This document shows positions 56,026-64,000 of a stretch of 64,000 nt of DNA, piece after piece. The notes below the pieces were generated by a model. That model was not told where the DNA came from. It did no database searches and saw nothing but the letters and a program-made list of their open reading frames with translations. The position numbers were made by a program, and so were the translations under genes. Positions within the stretch are counted from its first letter, which is position 1; every line of letters begins with the position of its first letter. Source of the DNA: Ruegeria lacuscaerulensis (lineage in GTDB: Bacteria; Pseudomonadota; Alphaproteobacteria; Rhodobacterales; Rhodobacteraceae); the NCBI RefSeq assembly GCF_013033355.1, contig NZ_WQDY01000003.1:248001-312000 (forward strand). The letters run 5' to 3'.

Positions 56026-56850
56026 TCAGCCTTTGGTCGGGTGTCGGTCAGGCAATTGGATATTCGCCACTTGTTCGGCAATCGGAGCGGTCGACAGAGG
56101 GTGGTGGCCCGATCCTGCAAGATCAGCCGGGTTTCCGACCTTGACCCATTCACCTTGAATATATGCCTCCAACCCCGAAAACCGGGCCTTATATCCCATC
56201 TTGGGGCTGCCAGGGACCCAATATCCAAGATAAACATAGGGCAGTCCGGCCTCGCGCGCGATGTCGATATGATCAAGGATCATATAGGTGCCCAAGGAAT
56301 TCTGCGGTTGATGCGGGTCATAGAACGAGTAGACCATGCTAAGCCCGTCATCCAGAACATCGGTCAGACTGACGGCGATCAGGTTATCGGTGTCGGGGTC
56401 CGCATATTCCACAACGCGGCTGCGGATCGGAGTTTCCTCGATCATTGCGGCGAATTCGAACACGTCCATATCGGCCATACCTCCATCGGCATGGCGGGTA
56501 TCCAGATAGCGGCGAAACAGCTCGTACTGTTCATCGGTGGCCCAAGGCGAATTGGCCTTGCGCTGCAGGTACGCGTTTCGCTTGACTGCGCGCTTTTGGC
56601 TTTTGCTGGGGGCAAACGCGGATACGTCGATACGGGCTGACAGACAAGCGGCGCAATCGGCACATGACGGCCGGTACAGGACGTTTTGCGAGCGGCGAAA
56701 CCCTTGTTGCGACAACGAGTTATTCAGTTGATCTGCCCCTTCACCCTGTAGGGCTGTGAACAGCTTCCGCTCCATCCTGCCCTCAAGATAGGGGCAAGGC
56801 TGTGGGGCCGTCACATAGAATTGTGGCGCTATAGGCAGCGTGTGTCGCAT
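56026..56850 (-). CDS. bpt: Aspartate/glutamate leucyltransferase
   Basis: Adds leucine from Leu-tRNA to proteins with N-terminal Asp or Glu, marking them for ClpAP degradation by the N-end rule. The 274-residue protein has the N-terminal Cys motif ([19 protein letters not shown]), a second Cys set ([20 protein letters not shown]), and the C-terminal GNAT-like half ([40 protein letters not shown]). The start at 56850 ([12 protein letters not shown]) is the family N-terminus; the frame extends to 56913. VOC follows immediately. Confidence 0.95.
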   Translation of the reverse strand: MRHTLPIAPQFYVTAPQPCPYLEGRMERKLFTALQGEGADQLNNSLSQQGFRRSQNVLYRPSCADCAACLSARIDVSAFAPSKSQKRAVKRNAYLQRKANSPWATDEQYELFRRYLDTRHADGGMADMDVFEFAAMIEETPIRSRVVEYADPDTDNLIAVSLTDVLDDGLSMVYSFYDPHQPQNSLGTYMILDHIDIAREAGLPYVYLGYWVPGSPKMGYKARFSGLEAYIQGEWVKVGNPADLAGSGHHPLSTAPIAEQVANIQLPDRHPTKG

Positions 56851-56928
56851 GAAAGTCCCGTTTTTTCTGACCGGGATGATAGCAATCGATCCCGGAGCCG
56901 CCAAGTGATTCACGCTACAGGGTTACTA

Positions 56929-57360
56929 TTACGCGCGCTGGTTGATCATCACCGTTCCAAGGAAGGAATCCGTCAGGCCCTGTCCGCGGGAACTGGTCAG
57001 CATCATGATGACCGAGATGACCTGCACCACAAAGATCGCCATACTCACGAAATATCCCGCCGTATGGGCGATAGCCTTGCCCAGGTCCATCCGTGCGCCG
57101 AATGCATCGCGCAGTTCGATTCCCATAAAACGCATGCCCAAAGTGGCCGACCCGTTCGCAATGGTGACGACACGGTAGACAAAGCTGATGACGGCATAGA
57201 TCAGAGGCAGGAAAAACAACCCCGCACCCAGAGTGAGGAAGATCGGAACAATACAAAGCAGCGATATCAGCGCGATATCGAACAGCCAGGCGACAAAGCG
57301 CTTGGTCGCCACCGATTGATAGAATTCCGGTTGGCGATCTGGATCTGGTAGATGAGTCAT
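56929..57360 (-). CDS. RDD family membrane protein
   Basis: A 143-residue protein with the RDD domain. The motif residues appear in KRFVAWLFDIALISL (Arg and Asp of helix 1) and in SATLGMRFMGIELRDAFG (helix 2 loop). Three to four membrane helices are predicted. RDD proteins are suspected transporters or accessory subunits; the role here is unknown. The ATG at 57360 starts the conserved part (MTHLPDPDRQPEFYQSVA); the frame to 57597 overlaps DUF2852. It lies between bpt and DUF2852 on the same strand. Confidence 0.9.
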   Translation of the reverse strand: MTHLPDPDRQPEFYQSVATKRFVAWLFDIALISLLCIVPIFLTLGAGLFFLPLIYAVISFVYRVVTIANGSATLGMRFMGIELRDAFGARMDLGKAIAHTAGYFVSMAIFVVQVISVIMMLTSSRGQGLTDSFLGTVMINQRA

Positions 57361-57427
57361 ATAGGGATATCCGCGTCGTTGAATGGGTTCACCCTGTCCC
57401 GAAAACCGGGGCAGGGCAAGGATCAGA

Positions 57428-57850
57428 TCAGGCGCGTGCGTCGCTTTCGTCTGCATCGTGGTTATCACGGGCGCGTTCGTCCATGAATTGATCGAACTCG
57501 GCCTTGTCCTTGGCATCGCGCAGGCGGCGCAGGAAGGCTTCGAAATCCTGTTGTTCGCGCTCGAGCCGGGCCAGGGTGTCGGCCTTATAGGCATCAAAGG
57601 CGCTGTTGCCCGACGGTTTCATCGCGCTCATGTGGCTGTTCCAGGACGTGCGACGGCTGCAGGATTTGCTGAACATGCGCTTGCTCCAGATCATATAGGC
57701 CAGAAGGGCCAGGCCCACAGGCCAGAAAAAGATGAAACCTAGGACCATGGCGGCAATCCAGGCGCCTTTGCCCTTGTCGTCCAGCCAGGCCTCGATACGG
57801 TGCAGCCATCCCGGATTTGAAGGGACGGCGGGGTCGGATAGTGCGGTCAT
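57428..57850 (-). CDS. DUF2852 membrane protein
   Basis: A 140-residue protein of the DUF2852 family: a short N-terminus, one or two membrane helices (WIAAMVLGFIFFWPVGLALLAYMIW), a middle basic loop (KRMFSKSCSRRTSW), and a C-terminal coiled-coil region with LEREQQDFEAFLRRLRDAKD. Function unknown. The ATG at 57850 has GGAG upstream; a start at 57883 is possible but would place codons within a palindrome. Two near-identical palindromes lie upstream, so expression is probably controlled by a specific regulator. Confidence 0.9.
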   Translation of the reverse strand: MTALSDPAVPSNPGWLHRIEAWLDDKGKGAWIAAMVLGFIFFWPVGLALLAYMIWSKRMFSKSCSRRTSWNSHMSAMKPSGNSAFDAYKADTLARLEREQQDFEAFLRRLRDAKDKAEFDQFMDERARDNHDADESDARA

Positions 57851-57866
57851 TTTGGTCTCCGGGTTG

Positions 57867-57885
57867 ATGTAAATTGTTTTCACAT
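57867..57885. promoter_or_regulatory. Twin operator, copy 1 (DUF2852 side)
   Basis: ATGTAAAT-TGT-TTTCACAT, 19 bp, imperfect inverted repeat. It matches the second copy at 57925-57943 at 7 of 8 positions in each arm. It begins 17 bp before the DUF2852 start, overlapping where a promoter should lie. Confidence 0.72.
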
Positions 57886-57924
57886 TGAATAGATGGGAGT
57901 TGGGCGGCAGGTTGCAAGGGGTGT

Positions 57925-57943
57925 ATGTAAAAATGTTTTACAT
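57925..57943. promoter_or_regulatory. Twin operator, copy 2 (glnE side)
   Basis: ATGTAAAA-ATG-TTTTACAT, a perfect inverted repeat with 8-bp arms and a 3-bp centre. It lies 58 bp from copy 1 (start to start), about five and a half helical turns, and 95 bp before the glnE start. Confidence 0.77.
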
Positions 57944-58038
57944 TGGCTTTAAGGGGGTGTCGCAGCGATGCAGTTAGGACTTGTGCAAGCCTTTGAAATC
58001 AGGCCATTTGGGGGCAGTAACACGCCGGAGGCCCCATC

Positions 58039-60825
58039 ATGACCGCTCTGTCGATCCACCGAATGCCACGCCCGTTCGATCCTGCGTTGGGTGATGAAAC
58101 ACGGGGTCTGGTTGCGGGTCTGACGCCGGAACAGGCTGAGCTGATCGCGGGTGTCGCGGGCTCTAGCCCGTATCTCAAAGGGTTGATCGAGCGGGAAAAA
58201 GACTGGCTGGCCGGGGCCTTGCAGCAGCCCGATCAGGCGCTGGCCGAGGTGATGGCCGCCGCCCGCGCGCTGCCGCCGGATCAGCTGAAACCGGGGTTGC
58301 GGCAGGGCAAACGACGGATGGCGCTGTTGACCGCGCTGGCCGATGTGGCAGGGGCGTGGCCGTTGGAGAAAGTCACGGCGGCGCTGACTGATTTCGGTGC
58401 GCTGGCGGCGGATGTGGCGGCCAAGGCCGAGATCGCGGCGCTGATCCGGCGAGACAAGTTGCCGGGCATGAGCGAGGACGACGTTGAAACCGCCGCCGGG
58501 ATGATCATTCTGGCCATGGGCAAGATGGGCGCGCATGAGCTGAATTACAGCTCGGATATCGACCTGATCGTGCTGTTCGATGAGACCCGGTTTGACCCGG
58601 ATGAATTCTATGAGGCGCGTCATGGCATGGTGCGTGCCACGCGGAACTTCTGCGCCACGCTCAGCGACAAAACCGCCGATGGCTATGTGTTCCGCACCGA
58701 TTTGCGTCTGCGCCCCGATCCGGGTGTGACGCCTGTGTGTATGGCGGCCGAGGCTGCCGAGCGGTATTACGAAAGCCTTGGCCGCACTTGGGAGCGTGCC
58801 GCCTATATCAAAGCGCGCCCCTGTGCAGGGGACATCGCGGCAGGACAGCGGTTTCTGGACACGCTGCGCCCCTTTGTCTGGCGGAGGCATCTGGATTTTG
58901 CCGCCATTCAGGACGCCCATGACATGCGCCTGCGCATCCGCGAGAATAAGGGGACCGGTGGTGCTCTGACCATTCCGGGCCACGACATGAAGTTGGGGCA
59001 GGGTGGCATCCGCGAGATCGAGTTCTTCACCCAAACCCGCCAATTGATCGCCGGAGGGCGTGACCCCGATCTGCGCGTCCGCGGCACAGTGCCGGGGCTG
59101 GCCGCGCTGGCCGCAAAGGACTGGGTGCCACCAGAGGTCGCCGACAAACTGACCGACCATTACCGCGCCCATCGTGAGGTCGAACATCGCATTCAGATGA
59201 TCCACGACGCCCAGACCCACAAAGTGCCGCAATCTGCGGAAGGTATCGAGCGCGTCGCCTGCCTAATGGGGATCAGCAGCGAAGATCTGACCTCCGACCT
59301 GACCCGCCGCCTGACCGAGGTGCATGAATTGACCGAAGGGTTCTTCGCCCCCGGAGCCGCAGCCCCCGCGCCAACCCCCGAGGTCACCTTTGACGAAGGC
59401 GTCATGGCGCGCTGGCCTACCTATCCGGCGCTGCGCTCGCAACGGGGCGCGCGTATATTCGAGCGGCTGAAACCGGAACTGCTGTCGCGTCTGGCCAAAA
59501 CCGCGAAGCCGGATGAAGCGCTGCTTGCGCTGGATGGGTTCCTGTCGGGCTTGCCTGCAGGCGTACAACTGTTTTCTCTGTTCGAGGCCAACCCCCATCT
59601 GATCGACCTGCTGGTCGATATCGTGGGGACATCTCACGCGCTGGCGGGGCACCTTTCGCGCAATGCCTCGGTTTTTGACGCGGTGATCGGCGGCAGCTTC
59701 TTTGACGACTGGCCGGGGCAGGCGGCCTTGCAGGCCGATCTGGAGCAGGCGCTGGCGCAAGAGGCGGATTACGAGACACAGCTGGATTTCGCCCGCCGCT
59801 GGTGCAAGGAATGGCATTTCCGCGTTGGTGTTCACCACCTGCGCGGGCTGATCGACGGGGCGCAGGCCGGGCAGAACTATGCCGATCTGGCTAGTGCCGT
59901 GATCGCCGCGCTTTTGCCGCATGTGGCCGGGCAATTCGCCCGCAAACACGGGCCGGCGCCGGGACGCGGGGCGGCGGTGCTGGGCATGGGCTCGATCGGG
60001 GCGGGGCGGATCAATTCGCAATCCGATCTGGATATGATCGTGATCTATGACCCGCTGGATCAGGACATGTCCGACGGCCCGCACCCGCTGGCCACGCGCA
60101 CCTACTACGCGCGCTTCACGCAGGCGCTGATCACGGCCTTGTCTGCGCCCATGTCGCAGGGGCGGCTCTATGAGGTCGACATGCGGCTGCGCCCCTCGGG
60201 AAATCAGGGGCCGGTGGCAACCAGTTGGGCCAGTTTCACCAACTACCAGCAGAATGAGGCATGGGTCTGGGAACACTTGGCCCTGACCCGCGCCCGCGTT
60301 GTGGCTGGAAATGCTGATCTGGCGCAGGATATCGAAACCTTCCGCGCCGAATTCCTGACCCGTCCCCGCGATAGCGCGAAAGTGCTGCGCGAGGTGGCCG
60401 AGATGCGTAGCCGTCTGGCCGCCGCCAAATCGCCGGCCGGTATCTGGGATGCCAAGAACGGCGCAGGCCGCATGATGGATATCGAACTGATGGCAGAGAC
60501 GGGCGCGTTGCTGTCCGGTCTGCCTCAGCGGGATGTGCATACGGGGCTGGATGGCGCGGTCGCTGCCGGGCTGCTGGATGTCGCGCAGGCGCAAACGCTG
60601 AAGGACTGCTATGATCTATGCTGGTCGGTGCAATGCGCGGCCCGGCTGCTGTCGGGCAAGGTGATCGAGGCCGACAAGATCGGCGAGGGCGGTACGGCTT
60701 TTCTGTGCCGGGCCACCGGGTTTGAACAGGTCGACCAGCTTCAGGCCGCGCTGCAGGACAGTTACGACACCGCTGCCGGGATCATCGGCTGCGTTATTTC
60801 GGAGGATACTCATGGCGCGCAGTGA
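58039..60825 (+). CDS. glnE: Bifunctional glutamine synthetase adenylyltransferase/deadenylase
   Basis: GlnE adds AMP to or removes it from glutamine synthetase in response to PII and glutamine. The 928-residue protein has two nucleotidyltransferase domains: the N-terminal deadenylylase with AMGKMGAHELNYSSDIDLIV (about residues 158-177) and the C-terminal adenylyltransferase with LGMGSIGAGRINSQSDLDMI (about 650-669). Both keep the DxD metal motif. Regulatory helices join them, and the C-terminus closes with a PII-type regulatory region. GGAGG precedes the ATG. A small gene overlaps its last 14 bp. Confidence 0.96.
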   Translation: MTALSIHRMPRPFDPALGDETRGLVAGLTPEQAELIAGVAGSSPYLKGLIEREKDWLAGALQQPDQALAEVMAAARALPPDQLKPGLRQGKRRMALLTALADVAGAWPLEKVTAALTDFGALAADVAAKAEIAALIRRDKLPGMSEDDVETAAGMIILAMGKMGAHELNYSSDIDLIVLFDETRFDPDEFYEARHGMVRATRNFCATLSDKTADGYVFRTDLRLRPDPGVTPVCMAAEAAERYYESLGRTWERAAYIKARPCAGDIAAGQRFLDTLRPFVWRRHLDFAAIQDAHDMRLRIRENKGTGGALTIPGHDMKLGQGGIREIEFFTQTRQLIAGGRDPDLRVRGTVPGLAALAAKDWVPPEVADKLTDHYRAHREVEHRIQMIHDAQTHKVPQSAEGIERVACLMGISSEDLTSDLTRRLTEVHELTEGFFAPGAAAPAPTPEVTFDEGVMARWPTYPALRSQRGARIFERLKPELLSRLAKTAKPDEALLALDGFLSGLPAGVQLFSLFEANPHLIDLLVDIVGTSHALAGHLSRNASVFDAVIGGSFFDDWPGQAALQADLEQALAQEADYETQLDFARRWCKEWHFRVGVHHLRGLIDGAQAGQNYADLASAVIAALLPHVAGQFARKHGPAPGRGAAVLGMGSIGAGRINSQSDLDMIVIYDPLDQDMSDGPHPLATRTYYARFTQALITALSAPMSQGRLYEVDMRLRPSGNQGPVATSWASFTNYQQNEAWVWEHLALTRARVVAGNADLAQDIETFRAEFLTRPRDSAKVLREVAEMRSRLAAAKSPAGIWDAKNGAGRMMDIELMAETGALLSGLPQRDVHTGLDGAVAAGLLDVAQAQTLKDCYDLCWSVQCAARLLSGKVIEADKIGEGGTAFLCRATGFEQVDQLQAALQDSYDTAAGIIGCVISEDTHGAQ

Positions 60826-61081
60826 CGACCCCAATGACCACAAGGGCCTGATCCGCGAGGCATATAACATGGAGGGCATCACCTTGCCCGAATGCCGTAG
60901 CATCTTTCTGGACTGGGCACTCAGCCTGCCTGTGGATCGGGATCAGACGCAGGCGCTGACCGATCTGCACGCGATCTACGCGGCACAGGCGGATCACCCG
61001 ATGACGCAGGTGCTGACCGAGGGATTGCAGGCAGCACAAAAACCTAAACGCCGCGGCGGCTGGCGGTCCCGCGATCGCTAG
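60812..61081 (+). CDS. Small conserved protein overlapping glnE
   Basis: An 89-residue hydrophilic protein (MARSDDPNDHKGLIREAYNM, then EGITLPECRSIFLDWALSLP) ending in a basic tail (KPKRRGGWRSRDR). It overlaps the glnE end by 14 bp in another frame, with GGAGG just upstream of its ATG inside glnE. The same arrangement is common in Rhodobacterales, so it is a real, co-expressed gene. I recognise no named function. A longer frame from 60722 lies inside glnE and is rejected. Confidence 0.8.
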   Translation: MARSDDPNDHKGLIREAYNMEGITLPECRSIFLDWALSLPVDRDQTQALTDLHAIYAAQADHPMTQVLTEGLQAAQKPKRRGGWRSRDR

Positions 61082-61120
61082 GGCTTTTCCCCGCGCGCCG
61101 GAGCTACTAAGAGGAGCGGC

Positions 61121-62323
61121 ATGACCCAATCCGCCGACCGCCCCCGTATCCGCCTGAAACCCAAAGCCAATGCGCGCGGACTGCGCCACGGCTTCCCTTG
61201 GGTCTATGCCAATGACGTCGTTACAGACCGCCGCACCCGTAAGATCCCGGCAGGGGCTTTGGCCGTGTTGGAAGACGAAAACCGCGCGCCCATCGCGCTG
61301 GTGGCGGTGAACCCCGAGTCCAAGATCATGTGCCGCGTTTTGGACCGCGATCTGGATGCCGAGTTAAACGCCACGTGGTTCGAAACCCGCCTGCGCCGCG
61401 CGCTAGACATGCGCGAGCGCCTGTTCGACGCGCCCTATTACCGTCTGATCCACGCCGAAGCCGATGGCTTTCCCGGTGTGATCATCGACCGCTTTGGTGA
61501 CGCCTGCGTCATCCAACCCAACGCGGCGTGGGCCGAAGCGCATCTGGACACTCTGACCGACGCGCTGGTCGCGGTGACCGGCGTGACCACGGTGCTGAAA
61601 AACGCCTCGGGCCGGACACGCGGGCTTGAGGGGCTAGACGATGCCAACCTCACCCTGCGCGGCACGGCCCCCGATGCGCCGCTGCCGGTGCCTATGAATG
61701 GCGCGACCTATATGGCCGACCTGACCGGCGGCCAGAAAACCGGGCTGTTCTACGACCAACGCCCCAACCACGCCTTCGCGGCCCGGCTGGTCCAACCCGG
61801 CGCACAGGTGCTGGATGTGTTCAGCCACGTGGGCGGGTTCGGTCTGGCGATGCTGGCTGGCGGAGCCGGGTCGGCGCTGTCCGTCGATGGCTCAGCCGCC
61901 GCACTGGAATTGGCCGCCCAAGGCGCGCAAGCCTCGGGCTTTGCCGACCGGTTCCAAACCCGGCAAGGCGACGCCTTCGATGTCTTGACCCAACTGGCCG
62001 AAGAGGGCGTGCAATACGACGTGGTCATATGTGACCCGCCCGCCTTCGCGCCCTCGAAACAGGCGCTGGACGCGGGGCTGCGCGCCTATGAGCGCATCGC
62101 GCGTCTGGCCGCGCCGCTGGCCAAACCGGGCGGTTATCTTGGCCTGTGTTCCTGTTCTCACGCCGCCGATCTGGGCCGTTTCCGTGACGCCTCATCGCGA
62201 GGGATCGGCCGAAGCGGGCGGCAGGCGCAACTGATCCACACGGGCTTTGCGGGGCCGGATCACCCGCAACTGCCGCAACTGGCCGAAAGCGGATACCTCA
62301 AAGCCGTGTTCTACCGGGTGTGA
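61121..62323 (+). CDS. Class I SAM-dependent rRNA methyltransferase (RlmI-like)
   Basis: A 400-residue methyltransferase with an N-terminal PUA-like domain (RIRLKPKANARGLRHGFPWV), a middle EEHEA-like region (YYRLIHAEADGFPGVIIDRF), and a Rossmann domain. AdoMet motif I is VLDVFSHVGGFGLAMLAGGA and the catalytic region is VVICDPPAFAPSKQALDAG. These features match RlmI, which makes m5C in 23S rRNA, although the exact site is not established here. Motif VI cysteine is in LGLCSCSHAAD. The stop overlaps the PIN-domain start by 4 bp. Confidence 0.9.
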   Translation: MTQSADRPRIRLKPKANARGLRHGFPWVYANDVVTDRRTRKIPAGALAVLEDENRAPIALVAVNPESKIMCRVLDRDLDAELNATWFETRLRRALDMRERLFDAPYYRLIHAEADGFPGVIIDRFGDACVIQPNAAWAEAHLDTLTDALVAVTGVTTVLKNASGRTRGLEGLDDANLTLRGTAPDAPLPVPMNGATYMADLTGGQKTGLFYDQRPNHAFAARLVQPGAQVLDVFSHVGGFGLAMLAGGAGSALSVDGSAAALELAAQGAQASGFADRFQTRQGDAFDVLTQLAEEGVQYDVVICDPPAFAPSKQALDAGLRAYERIARLAAPLAKPGGYLGLCSCSHAADLGRFRDASSRGIGRSGRQAQLIHTGFAGPDHPQLPQLAESGYLKAVFYRV

Positions 62324-62862
62324 GGGCGGTTCTGGATACCTGCGTCATCTATCCCACGGTGATGCGAGCGATGCTGTTGGGCGCGGCAAAGATGGGTCAT
62401 TTCGAACCCATATGGTCCGCGCGCATCCTCGAAGAATGGGCCCGTGCTGCACGAAAGCTGGGCTCCACGGGTGAGTCACAGGCCCGCGCCGAAATTGCCC
62501 TGACTCAATCTCAATGGCCCAAAGCAGAGCGTGAAGCACAACCAGGTCTTGAGCAGCGCCTCTGGCTGCCCGATGCCGCTGATGTTCACGTACTGGCCAT
62601 CGCCATAGCGTCGTCGTCAGATGTAATTGTCACTATGAACGCGAAAGACTTCCCCCGAAACATCCTGTCGGAAGAAGGGTTGGATCGCCAAGATCCCGAT
62701 AACCTGCTGCACGGCTTTTGGCGCATCGATCCGGAAGGCATATCTGAGATGGCCGACCGTGTTCTCGCAGAAGCCAACCGCCTCTCAGGCGATCAATGGA
62801 CCCTGCGTGCGCTGATGAAAAAAGCTCGTCTGCCACGCCTGGGCAAAGCCCTCACCACTTAA
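62320..62862 (+). CDS. PIN domain protein
   Basis: A 180-residue PIN-fold nuclease candidate starting at a GTG that overlaps the methyltransferase stop (GTGA). Acidic residues expected for the metal site appear in MRAVLDTCVIYPTVM (Asp6), SARILEEWARA (Glu) and LPDAADVHVLAIAI (Asp). No antitoxin gene lies upstream, since the preceding gene is a methyltransferase, so it is probably not a VapC-type toxin but a stand-alone PIN protein typical of Rhodobacteraceae. Co-translation with an rRNA methyltransferase hints at an RNA-processing role, which is inference. Confidence 0.85.
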   Translation: MRAVLDTCVIYPTVMRAMLLGAAKMGHFEPIWSARILEEWARAARKLGSTGESQARAEIALTQSQWPKAEREAQPGLEQRLWLPDAADVHVLAIAIASSSDVIVTMNAKDFPRNILSEEGLDRQDPDNLLHGFWRIDPEGISEMADRVLAEANRLSGDQWTLRALMKKARLPRLGKALTT

Positions 62863-62875
62863 ATCCGATCCGCCC

Positions 62876-62924
62876 TTCATCTGGCTAAAAATACCTCGGG
62901 GTGTGTGAGGGGCTGGCCCCTCAC
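62876..62924. repeat. Dispersed intergenic palindromic repeat, copy C (reversed)
   Basis: TTCATCTGGCTAAAAATACC plus TCGG (62876-62899) matches the right arm of copy A, 23 of 24 positions, followed by a perfect hairpin GTGAGGGG-CTGG-CCCCTCAC (62905-62924). It lies between the convergent PIN and M48 genes and probably works as a terminator. Confidence 0.75.
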
Positions 62925-62933
62925 GGCCGCAAC

Positions 62934-63623
62934 CTATCCACCCGCCTTCCAACGCTGTTCAAGCGCCTCCAACGCCGCAATCCGCTCATCCGTTTTGGGA
63001 TGGCTCATTAACCAAGCTGGCGTAACTCCCGCCCTCTGCTCGGTCAGCTTTTCGAGCTTGTGAAACAGAGATTTCTGCGGCCCAATCCCAATCCCGGCCT
63101 TGGTCAGCAGCGCGGCGGCATATTCATCCGCATCATACTCATCCCCGCGCGACAGGCGCGAGGCCAGCAGATGCGCCAGCATATTCGCGATCCACGCCCC
63201 AATGAACGGAATGAACCGGTTCAACACCATGATCAGCGCCGTCCGCAGCGCGTTCTGACCGGAAAAATCAATCATCCGCCGCCGCGCATGACCCAGCGCC
63301 ACGTGACCAAGCTCATGCGCGATCACGCTGGCCATTTCCTCGGCCGAGACGTCGCCATCGCGGAACTTGCGATAAAACCCCCGCGTGATGAAAATCCGCC
63401 CGTCCGGCGCGGCCAACCCATTTACAGGGTCGATTTCGTAGATGTAGACCGGAACCCGCTCGATCTCGAGCGCTGCCGCCAAACGATCGGTCATGCGTTT
63501 CAGCGCAGGGTCCGCCAACTCGGTCGACTTCGCGTCTAATTCGCGATGGGTACGCCACACGGAAATCCGGTACATAACGACGGCATAGGCGATGGCCAAC
63601 AGGATTGGGGTCAGGCGCAGCAT
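62934..63623 (-). CDS. M48 family metallopeptidase
   Basis: A 229-residue membrane-associated peptidase. It has an N-terminal hydrophobic segment (MLRLTPILLAIAYAVVMYRI), a zinc motif HELGHVALGH in ASVIAHELGHVALGHARRRM, further hydrophobic segments (FIPFIGAWIANMLAHLLASR), and a third-ligand Glu in RGDEYDADEYAAALLTKAG. The C-terminal SHPKTDERIAALEALEQRW is typical of M48. It is smaller than E. coli HtpX (about 293). Role probably in membrane or envelope proteolysis. Confidence 0.92.
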   Translation of the reverse strand: MLRLTPILLAIAYAVVMYRISVWRTHRELDAKSTELADPALKRMTDRLAAALEIERVPVYIYEIDPVNGLAAPDGRIFITRGFYRKFRDGDVSAEEMASVIAHELGHVALGHARRRMIDFSGQNALRTALIMVLNRFIPFIGAWIANMLAHLLASRLSRGDEYDADEYAAALLTKAGIGIGPQKSLFHKLEKLTEQRAGVTPAWLMSHPKTDERIAALEALEQRWKAGG

Positions 63624-63731
63624 AGATCAGATATGGGGCTGCGCAGAGGCCGAAGCAACAGGAAAATGACGCTGCGCAACAGCCTGTGAGGGCGCGTTGA
63701 CCGGTCGCGAGAGGCGTGTTTAACCTGCGCC

Positions 63732-64000
63732 ATGACACAAATCCAGACATGCTGTTCCTGCGGTCAGACCAAAGTGACCGTCACCGCCGCGCCCCGTGTT
63801 CGTTTTCGCTGCCATTGCACGAAATGCCAGTCCGTTTATCAGGCGCCCTACGCGGATGCCTTGCTGCTGCGCCGGGGGCAGGCGCGTCCTGCTGATCCGT
63901 CAACCATCAAATGGATTCACACCAAAAGCCCTTCGCCCCTGTCCCGCGGTCTGTGCAAATCCTGTGGCGATCCGATGTTGGCTTATCTGTTCGGTGCGCT
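63732..64000 (+). CDS. GFA/CENP-V-type zinc protein, 5' part, cut by window end
   Basis: The frame is open to the end of the window, giving the first 89 residues. Zinc-binding cysteines are arranged as in the GFA (glutathione-dependent formaldehyde-activating) fold: CCSCGQ at the N-terminus, RCHCTKCQSVYQAPY (CxC...C), and LCKSCGDPMLAYLF. Members range from formaldehyde-binding proteins to proteins of unknown role, and the substrate cannot be told from this fragment. The gene continues to the right. Confidence 0.85.
   Translation, partial: MTQIQTCCSCGQTKVTVTAAPRVRFRCHCTKCQSVYQAPYADALLLRRGQARPADPSTIKWIHTKSPSPLSRGLCKSCGDPMLAYLFGA

Noticed and set aside
57949..60594. Two long minus-strand frames (427 and 443 codons) opposite glnE
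   Set aside because: They are antisense shadows of glnE with Arg/His/Gln-rich, repeat-like translations and no recognisable domain.
62320..62862. PIN protein as a VapC toxin of a toxin-antitoxin pair
   Set aside because: No small antitoxin gene is adjacent; the upstream gene is a 400-residue methyltransferase that overlaps its start.

Overview
The window looks like a chromosomal segment of a Roseobacter-clade alphaproteobacterium (Rhodobacteraceae, Ruegeria/Phaeobacter-like). This is inferred from protein style, moderately high GC, and clade hallmarks: a gene transfer agent (GTA) tail gene at the left edge, pyruvate dehydrogenase E1-beta with its own lipoyl domain, glycine-dependent 5-aminolevulinate synthase, a TRAP transporter with a divergent two-component system, and Bpt leucyltransferase. 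I see no rRNA, tRNA, CRISPR array, insertion sequence or intact prophage. The gene order is dense and ordinary for a core chromosome, so the interest lies mostly in regulatory DNA.

Layout. 1-2.8 kb: 3' end of the GTA tail/host-specificity gene and a small, apparently decayed neighbour. 2.8-4.3 kb: DksA/TraR-type zinc-finger protein, divergent cysE, small secreted basic protein. 4.4-8.1 kb: pdhA-pdhB-pdhC operon (minus strand) with terminator. 8.2-9.9 kb: ftsB and pgk. 10-12.7 kb: two overlapping cyclophilins, aqpZ, MtfA-like peptidase. 12.7-16.1 kb: bactofilin/M23 peptidase pair, DUF455, bcp. 16.2-23.2 kb: AsmA-like giant, queA, MFS transporter, DUF924, membrane coiled-coil protein. 23.4-30.4 kb: lpd (E3 of PDH), M20 dipeptidase, hemA, RodZ-like protein, ispG. 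30.5-39.5 kb: DUF1194, DsbA-like and M48 proteins, aminotransferase, amiC, mrcA, prfB. 39.7-43 kb: amidase, DUF2189, XRE regulator. 43-45.6 kb: ilvIH with a complete-looking attenuator. 45.8-47.1 kb: 2-oxoglutarate oxygenase and VOC protein. 47.1-55.4 kb: NarL-type two-component pair, divergent TRAP operon, DctA-like symporter. 55.6-64 kb: VOC, bpt, RDD, DUF2852, glnE, methyltransferase, PIN protein, M48 peptidase and a GFA-type gene cut by the window end.

The most useful regulatory observations are these. An 18-bp inverted repeat is shared by the promoters of pdhA and lpd, which lie 15 kb apart but encode parts of one enzyme complex. The ilvIH leader has a 15-codon peptide (Leu-Val-Val-Ile-Val run), a pairing hairpin and a terminator. 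hemA has a perfect FNR box at class II spacing, next to a second palindrome. Two near-identical 19-bp palindromes lie between DUF2852 and glnE. A perfect inverted repeat lies between the two-component operon and the TRAP operon. A GC-rich intergenic repeat family has three copies. Family assignments come from recognising the proteins; no database search was run.
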